A DNA stretch of 64,000 nt, from NCBI GenBank assembly GCA_014218235.1, contig CM024758.1, positions 98,059,698 through 98,123,697 on the forward strand. Direction: 5' to 3'. How positions within the stretch are numbered: position 1 is the first letter of the stretch; every line of letters begins with the position of its first letter. This stretch comes from Colocasia esculenta (lineage: Eukaryota; Streptophyta; Magnoliopsida; Alismatales; Araceae). A program made the translations under genes and the position numbers. This document shows, one piece after another, positions 1 to 11,120 of the stretch. The notes below the pieces were generated by a model that saw nothing but the letters and a program-made list of their open reading frames with translations, was not told the origin of the DNA and did no database searches.

Positions 1-613
1 GAAGGATATCAGCTCAACAGGGTCGACTTCCATCCTTCCACGGTTTATCTTCAGAGAATTTCACCTAGGCCATTTTCCTCTGAAGTCCTGCTCCTCTGCT
101 GTCAGAATGTGAAAGGCTTTCTCCCACTGACTGGGAAAAGCACTATAATCAGTCAGCTCTTCAATTGGAAGCCTTGAACAGCTCCTTATTTAGGCCGGCA
201 AGCCTACTCTCACAGCTGAAGCATTTTTGGAACTGAATTCTATCAATTTCGTTCAGGACTCTTATCTTCAGTGGGTCGAGCGGTACAAACTGTTTGTGGC
301 ATTGAAGCAAGATCTTCTGCAGAATAAGTTATTCTATCCTATCAGATCAACCAATTTCTTTGGTTCACCAGTTTTGGTTCATTCAGTACCTACAAACTTT
401 CCCTTGCACCGATGAATGGCATTTTCTGAGTACTCAGCGGCAGCTTCATATTCAAAGGATGTTGCCTGACATGGCCCATCTTACGCTATTTCTTTTGGGG
501 CGTTTCAGGCTTATTTTGAGGAGCAAGAACGACAGGCCTTGCCCATTATTCTTCGGCACGCCTCTCTTTTGTCTCCTGCTTTTTACATCCTTGTAACTCC
601 TCAGGACAATTAA
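1..613 (+). pseudogene. 3' end of env-like ORF of an upstream SIRE copia element
   Basis: This stretch aligns over its whole length with 23037-23657, the C-terminal part of the env-like third ORF of the SIRE element in this window. Readable pieces include a segment with LQWVERYKLFVALKQDLL (about 265-320) and one with LSTQRQLHIQRMLPDM (about 425-475). The reading frame is broken several times, mostly by single-base losses in short homopolymers relative to the 23-kb copy. The last codons end at the TAA at 611-613, matching the stop at 23655-23657. It runs through a 3' UTR straight into the LTR at 807, so it belongs to a second SIRE copy lying upstream and sharing that LTR. Its function in SIRE elements is unproven. 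Confidence 0.85.
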
Positions 614-806
614 ATATATCTCTCTTGTTTTCTCACTATCTTTTCTCTCTGTCTTTATCACCTTGTGATATTTTTTGCTTAATGACAAAAGGGGGAGAAA
701 ATATAGCACTTCTGAAATATTTTCTTATATTTCCGCAATTTCGTTTAGATTCATTTCAGATCATCTATGCTCATTGTTAGTTTTGTCATCACCAAAAAGG
801 GGAGAT
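614..806 (+). other. SIRE 3' UTR with two polypurine tracts
   Basis: Non-coding segment between the env-like stop and the LTR. It holds two similar purine runs: acaaaagggggagaaaa near 686-702, and aaaaaggggagat at 794-806, which abuts the LTR. The second is in the correct place to prime plus-strand DNA synthesis. The same pair recurs at about 23729-23747 and 23841-23854 in the other copy. Confidence 0.8.
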
Positions 807-1019
807 TGATGATCGGTTTTTCCCATGTAATTTAAATTAATTACATATTTATTTGGTGATTAACAAAACTAAGATATTATTTAATCTACATATTTTCTAT
901 GAGATTTGAGTACAGGAAATGAATCAAGAATAACAAGACAATAAAAAAGTAAGGTAGATTATTTACTATGTACAATGCAAGTTCAAAGATGACATTATCT
1001 AAGTACACATCGATTTTCT

Positions 1020-1620
1020 ATATGTTGTAACGATTTTCCTTTCCCTCACATCGATTTAGTTTCTCAACGCTTGTTAAGTATTCACAATGATTTGCTCTCA
1101 CATCGATTTGATAAGTGAGAACACGATTTGCTCTCACATCGATTGATAAGTGAATCAACGATTACTCTCACAACGATTTTCTCTCACATCGATTTGATAA
1201 TGAGAACAACGATTTGCTCTCACAACGATTTGCTTTCATAAAGATTCGTTAAATATTCACAACGATTTGCTCTCACATCGATTTGATAAGTGAGAACAAC
1301 GATTTGCTTTCATACGATTCGTTAATATTCACAACGATTTGCTCTCACATCGATTCGATAAGTGAGAACAACGATTTGCTTTCATAACGATTCGTTAAGT
1401 ATTCACAATGATTTGCTCTCACATCGATTGATAAGTGAGAACAACGATTTGCTCTCACAACGATTTGCTTTCAAAAGATTCATTAAGTATTCACAACGAT
1501 TTGCTCTCACATCGATTGATAAGTGAGAACAACGATTTGCTTTCATAACAATTCATTAATATACAACGATTTGCTCACATCGTTTTGTCTATGACAACTT
1601 GCTCATAACGATATTGAGTC
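1020..1620 (+). repeat. Tandem array of CGATT/hairpin units in the SIRE LTR
   Basis: Dozens of copies of AACGATTTGC or ATCGATTTGA alternate in units of about 35-45 bp. A common unit contains TCTCAC, then ATCGATTTGATAA, then GTGAGA, so each can fold into a short stem (TCTCAC/GTGAGA). Units are imperfect and some have lost bases. The matching array in the 3' LTR is at about 24080-24690. The position in the first half of the LTR, the U3 side, suggests an enhancer-like or chromatin role, which is inference. Confidence 0.85.
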
Positions 1621-2200
1621 ATAACGTTTGTCTATATAATGATTGTATGTGCATCGACTTGCTTATAAGTGTACAACGATTTACATGGATAACGACTTAT
1701 TTGCATAACGATTTCATAAGTCATGCAGGTAACGATTTCATGGAATATAACGATTTAATATTGAACTCATTTGAGTACGTTGAAAAGTCAAAGTCTCCAC
1801 GTATATCCTTCTGACAACCATGCATTTATTATGACTGAACGTATCACTGCAGTGCATGCAAACGATATCTTCTATTCTCATGCTTATTCTGTAAACATCT
1901 TTTTAGAAGAACAGAATGGAACTTCTACTTCTGTATAAAATCAATCTAACGTTGACTGACAACAAGAGACAGCTTAGCGTGTATTGTTTAGCATTTAATT
2001 CGTGCAGGTCTCTGACAGCGCATCTCAATACAATGTTGGATAGTACGGAAGATAACGAACATCATCGAAGATCCTCTCTCTTGTTGCATGTATGGAAAGC
2101 TAAGGACTGCTGAACAAGAAGCTCTACAGAACCATGCAGTCTAACGCAAACGAGAGCCTAGAGACAACAGTCTTTTCAACGTTCGAATTTCAAATAGAAG

Positions 2201-2223
2201 ATATATATATATATATATATATA
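2201..2223. repeat. (AT)n microsatellite in SIRE 5' LTR
   Basis: About 23 bp of alternating A and T. The equivalent tract in the 3' LTR (37296-37366) is about 71 bp. Confidence 0.9.
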
Positions 2224-2484
2224 AAGAAGACTGAAGCTCCATAGACGTGGCATCAGCAACAACGATCTTTAACAAGCTTTTCTGCGAGCTTCTGATAGAG
2301 CAAAGCCTCACTCCTCTGATTGTCTAGCTCTTAGCTCTCTGCGTTCATTGTGTTAGTCTTGAGAGCTTCTGGAAACTGAGATTGTTCCTCACTGTAGATC
2401 TTTTCCTCTCAGTTTTAGCTTCAGATCTAGCATTGTTTAAGCTTGATCTAGGGGCTTATTTTCATTAACACTTTTCTTGTGTTT

Positions 2485-2640
2485 GTTCCCTTCGAGTAGA
2501 AGGAAGACCTGGGGGTTTCCAGGGTGTGTGTTCCCTTCGAGTAGAAGGAAGACCTGGTGGTAGCCAGGGTGGTGTATGTCCTCTTCGGGTTGTGAAGAGA
2601 AGACCAGCTGTGACTGGGTGTGTAAAGGTCCATAAGGGGG
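2485..2640 (+). repeat. Three imperfect tandem repeats near the 3' end of the SIRE LTR
   Basis: Each unit resembles CCCTTCGAGTAGAAGGAAGA followed by CCTGG and a CCAGGGTG-type tail; the third has diverged to CCTCTTCGGGTTGTGAAGAG. Units can fold as CTTC/GAAG stems. They are conserved at about 37625-37770 in the other LTR and may lie in R/U5. Confidence 0.75.
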
Positions 2641-2899
2641 ACTGTACCCTTAAGTAGTGAAAGCCTGAGGTGTTGCTAAGGGACTGGACGTAGGACTCCT
2701 GTGGAGAGGAGGTCCGAACCAGGATAATTCCCTGTGTTGTCTGTGTGCTTGCTTTGCGGTTACTATCTTTCTTTACTAACTCTAACACCCATCGAAGTGT
2801 GTTCTGTGTGACTGTTTTGTAAACAGGTTTAAGGTACTCATTAATTTTAAAAAATCTTATTCACCCCCCCACCTCTGGGCTTGCTAGCTGGGCAACAAG

Positions 2900-2911
2900 T
2901 GGTATCAGAGC
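2900..2911 (+). promoter_or_regulatory. Primer-binding site (tRNA-iMet) of the SIRE element
   Basis: TGGTATCAGAGC, the standard plant initiator-methionine tRNA complement, two bases after the LTR end. Confidence 0.95.
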
Positions 2912-2962
2912 TAGTCTCTTCGATAAAGAAGAAGATCCAACGATCTGAAGAGAAAAGATCAA

Positions 2963-4020
2963 ATGGCAGCCCAAGGTCACTCCGAAGGTCAGTTAGTCAA
3001 CAGGCCACCACTGTTCAACGGAGAAGATTACACCTACTGGGAAACAAGAATGGAATACTTCCTACAAGGATTCGATTTTCAAATATAGTCCATAGTGGAA
3101 GAAGGAGATCTAGTTGTTCTAAACAACAGAGACAAGTGGACAGAAGATGATAAAAAGAATATATCTCTCAACTTCAAAGCTAACACCATATTATGTTGTG
3201 CACTTAGCAAGAAAGAATTCAATAGAGTTTCAGCCTGCAAATCAGCGATGGAGATGTGGGAGAAGCTAAGAATCACATACGAAGGTACTGACAAAGTAAA
3301 AGAAACCAGAATAGACATTCTGGTGACATAGTACGAGAGGTTTCAGATGCAGTCAGGAGAAACTATTACACAGATGTTCACAGATTTACAGACATCACCA
3401 ACGGGTTAGCTGGATTAGGAAAAAGTTATGAGATGGGAGACATGGTAGAAAAATCCTTAGATCCCTACCATCCTCTTGGACACCCAAGTTGACAGCAATA
3501 GAGGAAGCAAATGATTTGAAAAGAATGTCTTTAGAGAAACTCATTGGATCCCTTATGGCCTATGAGATTAACATGGAAAGGTTAGGGGAATCTTCTAGTA
3601 GAAAGAAGCACTCCAACGCACTCAAAGCTGAAGAAGACTTATCAGAAGAATTTTCAGACAATAATGAAAGCAATGAAGACACGAAGATGAAGAAGCGATG
3701 TTATCAAGAAGGCTACAAGAATACTAGCAAAGAAGAAAAAGTATCAGTCCAGTAGAAGATATTTCAAGAAAACAAAACTTTAAGAAGACAGAAGGAAAGG
3801 ATCAAAAGAAAGCTGAGCCTACATGCTATGAGTGTAAGAAGCCCGGACATATGAGAGCAGAATGTCCGAAGCTAAGAAAAGTGAATTCAGAAAGAAGGAA
3901 AGTTCAAGAAAACCAAGAAGATTCAAGAAGAAAGTTATGGCAGTGGCTTGGGACAACAGTAGTGACTCAGACAGTGAGCCAAGCTCAAGCAGCGAAGAAG
4001 AAGAAGCCAACTTGGCACTC
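2963..4020 (+). pseudogene. gag: SIRE gag (nucleocapsid) region
   Basis: The start codon at 2963 (AAATGGC context) opens a frame with LFNGEDYTYWETRMEYFLQ, the typical N-terminus of copia gag. A capsid-like region follows, with W..L...YEG.DKVKETRI. At about 3827-3870 is a CCHC zinc knuckle (CYECKKPGHMRAEC), followed by a Lys/Ser/Glu-rich linker. In-frame TAG codons sit at 3086-3088, where TGG is expected, and 3329-3331, where CAG is expected. At least two frameshifts lie between 3380 and 3870, so no full product can be made. Gag would form the cytoplasmic virus-like particle. It is upstream of PR in what should be one gag-pol ORF. Confidence 0.88.
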
Positions 4021-4774
4021 ATGGCCAACACTGAAGAAAAGGGAAACCTTCGGGCATCCAAATGGTATTTGGATAGCGGATGCTCAAGGCATATGTCAGG
4101 AAACAGAAGATTGTTTTCCCATCTAGAAGCTGAAGAAGGCACAGTCACCTATGGAGACAATGGAAAGGGACTGTGATTGGCAGTGGTTCAGTAGGCAGCA
4201 AAGGAAAAACAGTCATTGAAGATGTTCTATGTGTCAAAGGTCTGAAGCACAACCTCATCAGCATCATCCAGTTATGTGATTCGGGACATCAGATAAAGTT
4301 CCAAGAATCCAAGTGCAGTATCATGAAGGATGGAGCAGTCATCTTTGAAGCCAACAGAGAAAAGAACCTATACATACTTTACCTGGAAGAATTAAAGGAT
4401 CAGGATATCTGTTTAGTAGCAAGTAAGGAGCAGTCAACTGAGTTGTGTTACAGAAGATTGGGCCACTGCAGTTTGGATGGCATGAGAAAGCTGATCAAGA
4501 GAAGCCTAGTGGAAGGTCTACCAAAGGTCAGCACAAGGATGGACGGTGTCTGTGGACCATGTGCAAAGGGAAACACACCAAGTCATCTTTCAAGTCAAAG
4601 ACTGTAGTAACAACCTCTAAACCCTTAGAACTCCTTCATATTGATTTATTTGGGCCAATAAGGACCACAAGTCTTGGAGGAAGGAATTTTGGATTCGTTA
4701 TAGTAGATGATTATTCAAGATTCACATAGGTATCCTTTCTGGAACACAAGGATGATACGTTGATAGTTTTGTGA
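4021..4774 (+). pseudogene. pol: SIRE pol, first part: protease and start of integrase
   Basis: The aspartic protease motif WYLDSGCSRHM is at about 4063-4095. A gag-pre-integrase domain follows, with ELCYRRLGHCSLDGM and a CGPCAKG zinc-binding end (about 4440-4575). The integrase core then opens with LLHIDLFGPI and a second acidic residue in VIVDDYSRFT (about 4625-4726). Breaks: a frameshift near 4165, another near 4600, and a TAG at 4727-4729 in place of the expected Trp codon. The coding sequence is then cut by the solo LTR at 4775 and resumes at 7635. Confidence 0.9.
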
Positions 4775-7629
4775 TGTCACGCCCCAACGCGGAATATCGG
4801 AGCGCGAAGGCAGTTGCAAGAAAAGGTATAGAGCAATACTAGACATCAACCATTGCACATTGAATAATACTAAATCAATCTTTCTCATTAATAACTTTTC
4901 AAATGTCTAGTTACAACCACTAATATCAGAGCCAATCTATAGGGCCCAATTACATTTCAATAAAAGGAAATACTGACTACAACTCTAAGATAACATAATG
5001 ACTCGAGGGTACTCTAGCTTCACTCTTGGTCATTCCCTTCCTCGTGAGTGTATGTGTCATCCTCGGTCTCACCTGAGATACAACATCAAATAACGTAGGG
5101 TGAGCGATAACGCCCAGTAGGACTTAAATCTCAGGCTCAAGCAGGCTTTAATTAATTAATGCATTTAATGGCAGAGTATCTAAAGATAGTAGGTACAAGA
5201 GAGTCAAATATAGCAAGAGATAGCACAATAGCACGAGAGCGAGTATAGTTTCCAACGTAGCACAAGTATCGAGTATAACACGAATAGCAGGATGGCCATA
5301 GCACAACTAGCACAAGTATAGTAATAGCACGACGAGTATAGCACTTGTTTGTCATTCTAGACATCGAGAGAGTATAGCACGTTTTGTGTTTTTGATTGTC
5401 ATATAGATAGTCGAGATAGATAGCACTTGAGTGTAATGCCAAACACTCTGATCATTTAACTCCCATGGGCACTAGCACTTTCGGGCGCACATCCCAGGAC
5501 CTGATCGGGCCCTTTTATATTGCCAAGCATTGGTTATATTGTTTATCTTTAGACAATCAGTCAATGGCCAATATAGAGTACCAAGAAGTAGATGAGAGCA
5601 CTAGATGAATAGACGAGAAAGTGGAGTGAGCGTGAATAGACGAGCGATAGAGTATAGATGAGAGCTAATGGACATTGCACGTGATGCGACGAGTAAACAA
5701 GCGATAGTAACAGTTGCACAACACGCGCACGTCGTATTGGTAGTCAGGTGGAATTCACGATCTTCCCACTGGCCAGGTTATGCACAAGTCCAGAGGTTCG
5801 ACGTGATTCAAGGTAAGAGCGAACTTCTAATAGCCGTTTGGATCATATTGATCCCTAAAGGGTATCATAGGTGTTAGGGTACAACCGGCTCGTCGACCAT
5901 GTGGGAATCCATGATCAGAGGAGACTTACGGAGGCCTTGTGCAAGAGTTCACTAGTCCGGCGAAAGGAGTATCCGACGGAGAGTTCACCACAAGCCAAGC
6001 AAAGAGTGTATATAAAACAGGTGCTCGACGTTCTAGAGGAATTCTAGAACAGTGGAGCGTCAATGTCGGTATATAAACAACGCAAGAACGAATATATGTC
6101 CTTTAAAAAAAATAGGGCAATTAATATGCTTTATTGCAATAAATTACCAGATACATTATGAGATATTTTCTGCAAGATTTCAGCCATATATGGATGTTCA
6201 TGTGTGTGCATGTGTAAGAGAAATCATAGATAGAAATAAGTCGTGAAGATGTATTTAAAATTATTCAATATTGCTCCATTTTTAGGCAAGGTTTTTACTG
6301 GGGGTATAACAGTAAAAAGGCGACAGAGGGCTGTAAGGATGGCGACATGGCCCAAGCAGAACGCGACAGGGTCTTACACAGGTCGCGACAGGGCATGCAA
6401 ATCGGGTACTGAGAACGCGACGGCTCACCTGTCGCCTTCTTGGTCGCGACAGGGAGGCTGTCGCAATCAGGCCCCAGAAAGCGACATGTCGAGGTGTCGC
6501 CTTCTAGTTGTCTGCGCCTGACTCTGACAGGAGTCAGACCAGACATTGGATTGCGGACCAGGGATTTCAACTTTTGATACGGGGTTGTTCAGAAATTCAT
6601 AACTAATTATATACACGATGAAAGTCATGAAATAGTGGCAAATGAAACTAGACATGCGAGAGTACTTCTAGTAAATTGGAATTAGAGAGAGAGCAGGGTT
6701 TGAACATGGTTTGAGCATGAACAACAACGAGTAACACAGAACATGACATAGAGAGCAAGACTGATTTAATCCGAACAACATGCTCAATGAAATTTAGGCT
6801 TTTTAGGGGCAAATGATCCCTAACAACATGAAGTATCTACAGTAAAACTTTCGTAGCATGGGATCAAGTATACATAGAGATTTGAATTAAACACGACACA
6901 TCGGGGTTATCATGTTTGCAGTTCTTCAAAAATTAAGAACAAAAGATAGGATGGATGGAAAAATATGAAACTTGGGGGTTTCGTTCAAGAGGGTAGGAAG
7001 AACCTACAGAAAAAGTTTCAGGGTTTATGCTTGTGAGAATGCCTACCTTTGACTCGATTTGTCTTCTAGGGCTAGAACTTGAAGAACAAGGGAAGAAGCT
7101 TCAATCTCTTCTTCTCTCCACGAAATCCTCTCCTCCTTAGCCTCCTCTCCACGTCCAGCAACTCTTGGCAACGAGCTAGGGTTGCCCAAGAGAGTTTAAG
7201 AGGTGTATTAAGCAAGTTGTATTTCTATTCCTACTTTTACTCTAATTCCTTATTAATTCCGAGATTTCCTTACTCCCACCTTCCTTCCTGCCTTCCAATC
7301 TCTATTTAGACTAGGAAGAGATCTAAATTCGTGCTAAACCATATGGGGTAGGTTTAGGAATCCAATTCCAACTCTAACTTCCTATTTAATGCATTAAATA
7401 TCCCTTTTCTATTTAAGTAGTACTTTAGTTACGAATTTAGGGTATTTTCCTATTATTCTCCATTTTAAATTCATATTTTGACCCAATAAATTCTAGAAGA
7501 TCCATTAAGCAAAGCCATTACTCTTTCCATTTAATGGGTTCTATTTAATACTCTATTTAAATATCCATTTAGCTAGGTTTTAATTCTTTATGTAAATTTT
7601 TATTTTTTACAAAAATTCAGGTTGCTACA
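4775..7629 (-). mobile_element. Solo LTR of a gypsy chromovirus (same family as element B)
   Basis: 2855 bp running from TGTCACGCCC to GTTGCTACA, flanked by the direct repeat TGTGA (4770-4774 and 7630-7634). It is related along its length to the LTR at 40508-43498, which sits at the 3' end of minus-strand element B; this gives the orientation. There is no internal region, so it is a recombination-derived solo LTR. It holds CG-rich palindromic words (TCGCGAC types) at about 6335-6500. A leader-like stretch with a possible splice donor AAAG/GTAGGC (reverse of 7041-7050) is conserved in the B LTR. The ORFs seen inside it are not coding-like. Confidence 0.93.
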
Positions 7630-7634
7630 TGTGA

Positions 7635-7816
7635 GCTTCAGCAAAAAAGGTTCAAAAGATAAGAAGTACTGCATTGTTGGAATTCGGTCAGATCATGGAG
7701 GAGAGTTCCAGAATGAAAAGTTTGCCAAGTTCTGTGATGACCAAGGAATTGAACATAATTTCTCAGTACCAAGGACACCACAACAGAATGGAGTTGCTGA
7801 AAGAAAGAACAGGACT
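7635..7816 (+). pseudogene. pol: SIRE integrase core, middle piece
   Basis: Continuation of the integrase after the solo LTR. IRSDHGGEFQNEKF and PQQNGVAERKNRT carry the second Asp and the catalytic Glu of the DDE triad. The reading is interrupted at 7816 by the 9.7-kb chromovirus and resumes at 17563 within the motif RTLLDM. Confidence 0.9.
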
Positions 7817-7821
7817 TTATT

Positions 7822-10800
7822 TGTAAGGCCCTCGAATTTCCGTCGCATTTATTTGTATTTAAGTGTGCATGATTGTGCTTGTGTATGTATGTACATATTT
7901 ACGTATGCATTAATTAGTATAATTACGTGTGTATGTGTTTATGTTAAAAGTAAATAATGTGTGTATTGCATGATGATAGTGTGGATACAATACCATAGGT
8001 ATATTGCATGTATATATGCATGGTATGCATGGTTTTCTGCATAATTTGGAGTTCTGGCCGAAGGCCACCTTGGCGTCAAGCCCAAGCCGTTTAGCTGGTG
8101 TCAGCGTCCAGACATGGACGCCAACACTTATCCTGGCGTCCAGCGATATGGACGCCAATCTCTCTGGCCTGCATGCGCAGCAGACCTGCAAACTTCTGAA
8201 GCAAGGTAAGCCAACCATTGGGGGACTGTCCCCAACGGCTCTGAAGGCTGTCAAATCAGCATGGTGAGTGGGAGAGAGACTCTCCTTATGTCTGAACCCG
8301 AAATGGCCTCTCCCCACTTCTCCTTCACCTTGCAAGAGGAGGAAAAGAAGAAGAAAAACCCTAGAGAGAAAAGCTGTGAGAAAACCCCACCTTGGCACCC
8401 AAAATCCGACCCCTGGAGGTTGATCCGGCCATCTTCCACGACAAGGAGGAAGCTGGAGCAAAGGAGAGGTTTCCCCGACATCCCCTTGGCGTGGAGCTCA
8501 TCCAAGAACCGGAGGAAGGAGATCTTGGAGGCCTTTCTGCAACTTTCTTGGGACTGCCCAAGGAGGTCTTCACCGAGCCCTAGATCCCTTAGAGGAATTT
8601 TTGAAAGGCAAGTGACCTATCCATGGTGTCCCTTATGAGTCTAGGTCGGTTTTATGATTTTGAGCATTTTTCCTCGAGTCCTAGACCCTCCCACTCACCC
8701 AAGTTTCAGAGCTCGGGTCTGTGTTTATGCACAGACCTGGCTCGACGGCAAGGTCCCTGGACGCCCAGATCATGCTTGGCGTCCATCGACCATGCCGCTA
8801 ACCATGAGTCAGTGGCCAGAGACCGTCGCCAAGTTCCTCAGAACAGAACAGTGAACTGTTCTGCCCTTCTTCTACTTTAATTTCGATATGGTTTCCGTGA
8901 TGAGGATATATGGTAAACCTTATGCTCTATGTATATTGTTATTTGTGGTGTGTGAATGAATGTGGGGTGTGATGGTGAATGTGGGGAAATGGTATCCCGT
9001 AAACTTGTGAGCATGACTTATTGAGATTCTTGAAAATTTATGTTTCATGAGTAGAATTAGTATGAATACCTTGGTTTTGGTCTGATCATGAAGGTTAGTG
9101 TGTCAGTATGTGTGTTTGTAATTTTGGTAAATTATCCATGCTTGTGTAATTTGCTAATAAATCCGATTCGGTAGAATAAAATGAAAGCATGCAAGAATGG
9201 ATGTGATGATTAATCTATAGATGTATGCTTTAGGGTAATTTCGTATCCTCAAATCATGTATTTATATTGATAGCCTCTGTTAAAACAGTAAGTGGTACAT
9301 TGCAAGATGTGTTAAACCCCATGTTAAGTTAATTGTGAATGGCATGCTAATTTGGTGTTTTATTTACTGTAAATTCCATGTAGCTCAGAAAAATCTAAAA
9401 CATTGAGGGTATATCTTGAACCCGAAAACAGCATGTGGTTAAAATTTCAGGTCATTTGGATCAGTAAACAAAAAGTTATGTATTTTCATGTGAAATGTGA
9501 TAATTCATGCGTATGATCGTAATGTGATTAGTTATGGTCTAAAACCAACATGATTAGTGTGTTTACTGTGTGTTAAATTCCTGAAATCTGTAATTCCATG
9601 TTAGGAAAAAAAAAATAGAGATGTGCATGTGAGTGAGAGAGTGAATGAGATGAAAAGTGATAAATGTAAAACCATGTGTAAAACGGTAAAGGTGGAAATG
9701 TGTAACTGTGCCAATGTGATACTGCTTCCGAGAGGGCAGAGGAGCTGTATCAGGGAAAAGTCCCCCTGAGAAAGTTCAGTTTGTAAGTGACCCTAAGGGC
9801 ATTAGGGGGAAATCCTGGAGGTGGACAAGTACCACTGGTTAGGGTGGAGACTTGTTCTCCCGGTCTGCGCAGTCCAAGAGTCGCCATTGAATTGTCTAGA
9901 TGGCGTCTAAGTGTAAAGTGATGTGTATATGTCCTTCTTTGGTGGTTTGGACTATGTGTCACGGCACCTAAAATGTGTAATGTGAAATGTGTAATGTGTA
10001 TGTGTCCATGTGTAAAAGTGTAAGTAACAATGTGAATGTGTATGTGTAAAGTGAACCATGTGAAAGAGGAAATTCGTGTAAAGAAAAGGTGAAACTAAAG
10101 ATGTGAAAATGTGTTATTGAAAACCATGTGAGACAAATCTGAAATCATGTGAAATCAGTGAATTTATGTTATTATCATCATGTTATCATGTGCAAAGATG
10201 TGTAGAATCCATGTTAGGGATAATTGGTGAACACGGGCACAAGATAGCATGAAGGGTTGTTAACATGATATGTTTTATGCATTATTGTAGCTCTCATGCA
10301 TAGGTTTTCAGCCATGAAACCATATGAAATCAGCAACCTAAAGCATGCGAAAAGGTTCATGTATGTGTTTAAAAACATGTAGGATCCATGCTAGTTGTGT
10401 CCCCCTTTCATGTATGTAAAATGTTCATGTTGGTAGCTCTCATGTTTAGCTTTAAAGATTAAAGTTCCATGAGTAAACTGAATAGAGAGCATGTGATAGG
10501 CGAATTTTTATTCTATGAAATCTGAAAGCATGATTCATGTATGAAACTGTAAAACTTTCATGATAGGTTGAGACTTGAATGGACTAGCATGCTATGTGTT
10601 GTAAATTGTAAATGTGCATGTAGAAACCACTAGGACTTGTAAGTGTATATCATGAGTAGTGTTGCTTGCTGAGTCCTTGGACTCACTCCTTGCTTCGGCG
10701 TACAAGTGTAGTTGGTGACGTGGCACCTTTGGAGGAGGCAGCAGAGACGGACTCCGAGCGCGGAGACTAGCTAGTTTTTGGAGTTCTTTGAGATTGTGTA

Positions 10801-11115
10801 TTTCATAAGTATGTACTTTGAACATTGTATTAGAAGTATTATGAAAAGGATGTAAAAGTGTGGACATTTGTATTTAATTTCAGCAATTTAAATTATGTGA
10901 ACTCTTAGTTCCCTTTTGTTAAATTGCAAACTGCATGTATGTTTAATGTGGATGATGAATGAATGAAGACAGATGTCTTTTACTTCCGCTACTCTGTTGT
11001 ATATTCGCGTGTATCTCAGCTGTATGTATCGTTTGGGTAAATGTCCCACTGTGAGGACTCTCGCCATACCGACGTGGGTTGGTATAACCGTACCGGTATA
11101 ATGAGGGCCGTCACA
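7822..11115 (+). repeat. 5' LTR of chromovirus 7822-17557
   Basis: Starts TGTAAGGCCC and ends GGGCCGTCACA. Parts in order: an AT/TG-rich start; a cluster of TGGCGTCC/GGACGCCA words (8080-8160); a leader-like stretch with AAACCCTAGAG (about 8355-8370) ending in the candidate splice donor at 8608; a second cluster of GGACGCC/GGCGTCC words (8735-8790); long TG-rich DNA with CATG and ATGTG repeats; and a compact block conserved between LTR families (about 9715-9965). No clear TATA box was found in this copy. Confidence 0.95.
8604..8613 (+). promoter_or_regulatory. Candidate 5' splice site (GC type) at end of LTR leader exon
   Basis: AAAG/GCAAGT with the intron starting at 8608. GCAAGT after AG is the consensus of the minor GC-AG intron class. 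The same site appears in every related LTR here: 15044, 28660 (minus), 60632 (minus) and 62931. The surrounding sequence has diverged much more. It would pair with the acceptor ending at 11295, just before the gag ATG. Splicing itself is inference. Confidence 0.55.
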
Positions 11116-11120
11116 GAGAT

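Larger units (their letters stand above)
807..2897 (+). repeat. SIRE LTR shared by two tandem elements (5' LTR of the element in view)
   Basis: Begins TGATGATCGG directly after a PPT and ends GGGCAACA two bases before a tRNA-iMet PBS. The same sequence forms the 3' LTR at 23855-24973 plus 36954-38037. Sub-parts: AT-rich start, an array of CGATT-containing repeats (about 1020-1620), an (AT)n run (2201-2223), and three imperfect 45-50 bp repeats (about 2485-2640) near the 3' end. Many one-base deletions relative to the 3' copy are visible. Confidence 0.92.

Noticed and set aside
1020..1620. CRISPR-like repeat array
   Set aside because: Repeats are imperfect, there are no constant-length unique spacers, and the array lies within both LTRs of a plant retrotransposon.
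4775..7629. Host gene fragment between integrase parts
   Set aside because: It has exact LTR ends and a TSD, and matches the element B LTR along its length.
8261..8638. ORFs in the chromovirus LTRs (also 14342-15317, 28653-29144)
   Set aside because: They overlap on both strands, are not conserved in frame between copies because of indels, and lie in the leader or promoter part of LTRs.
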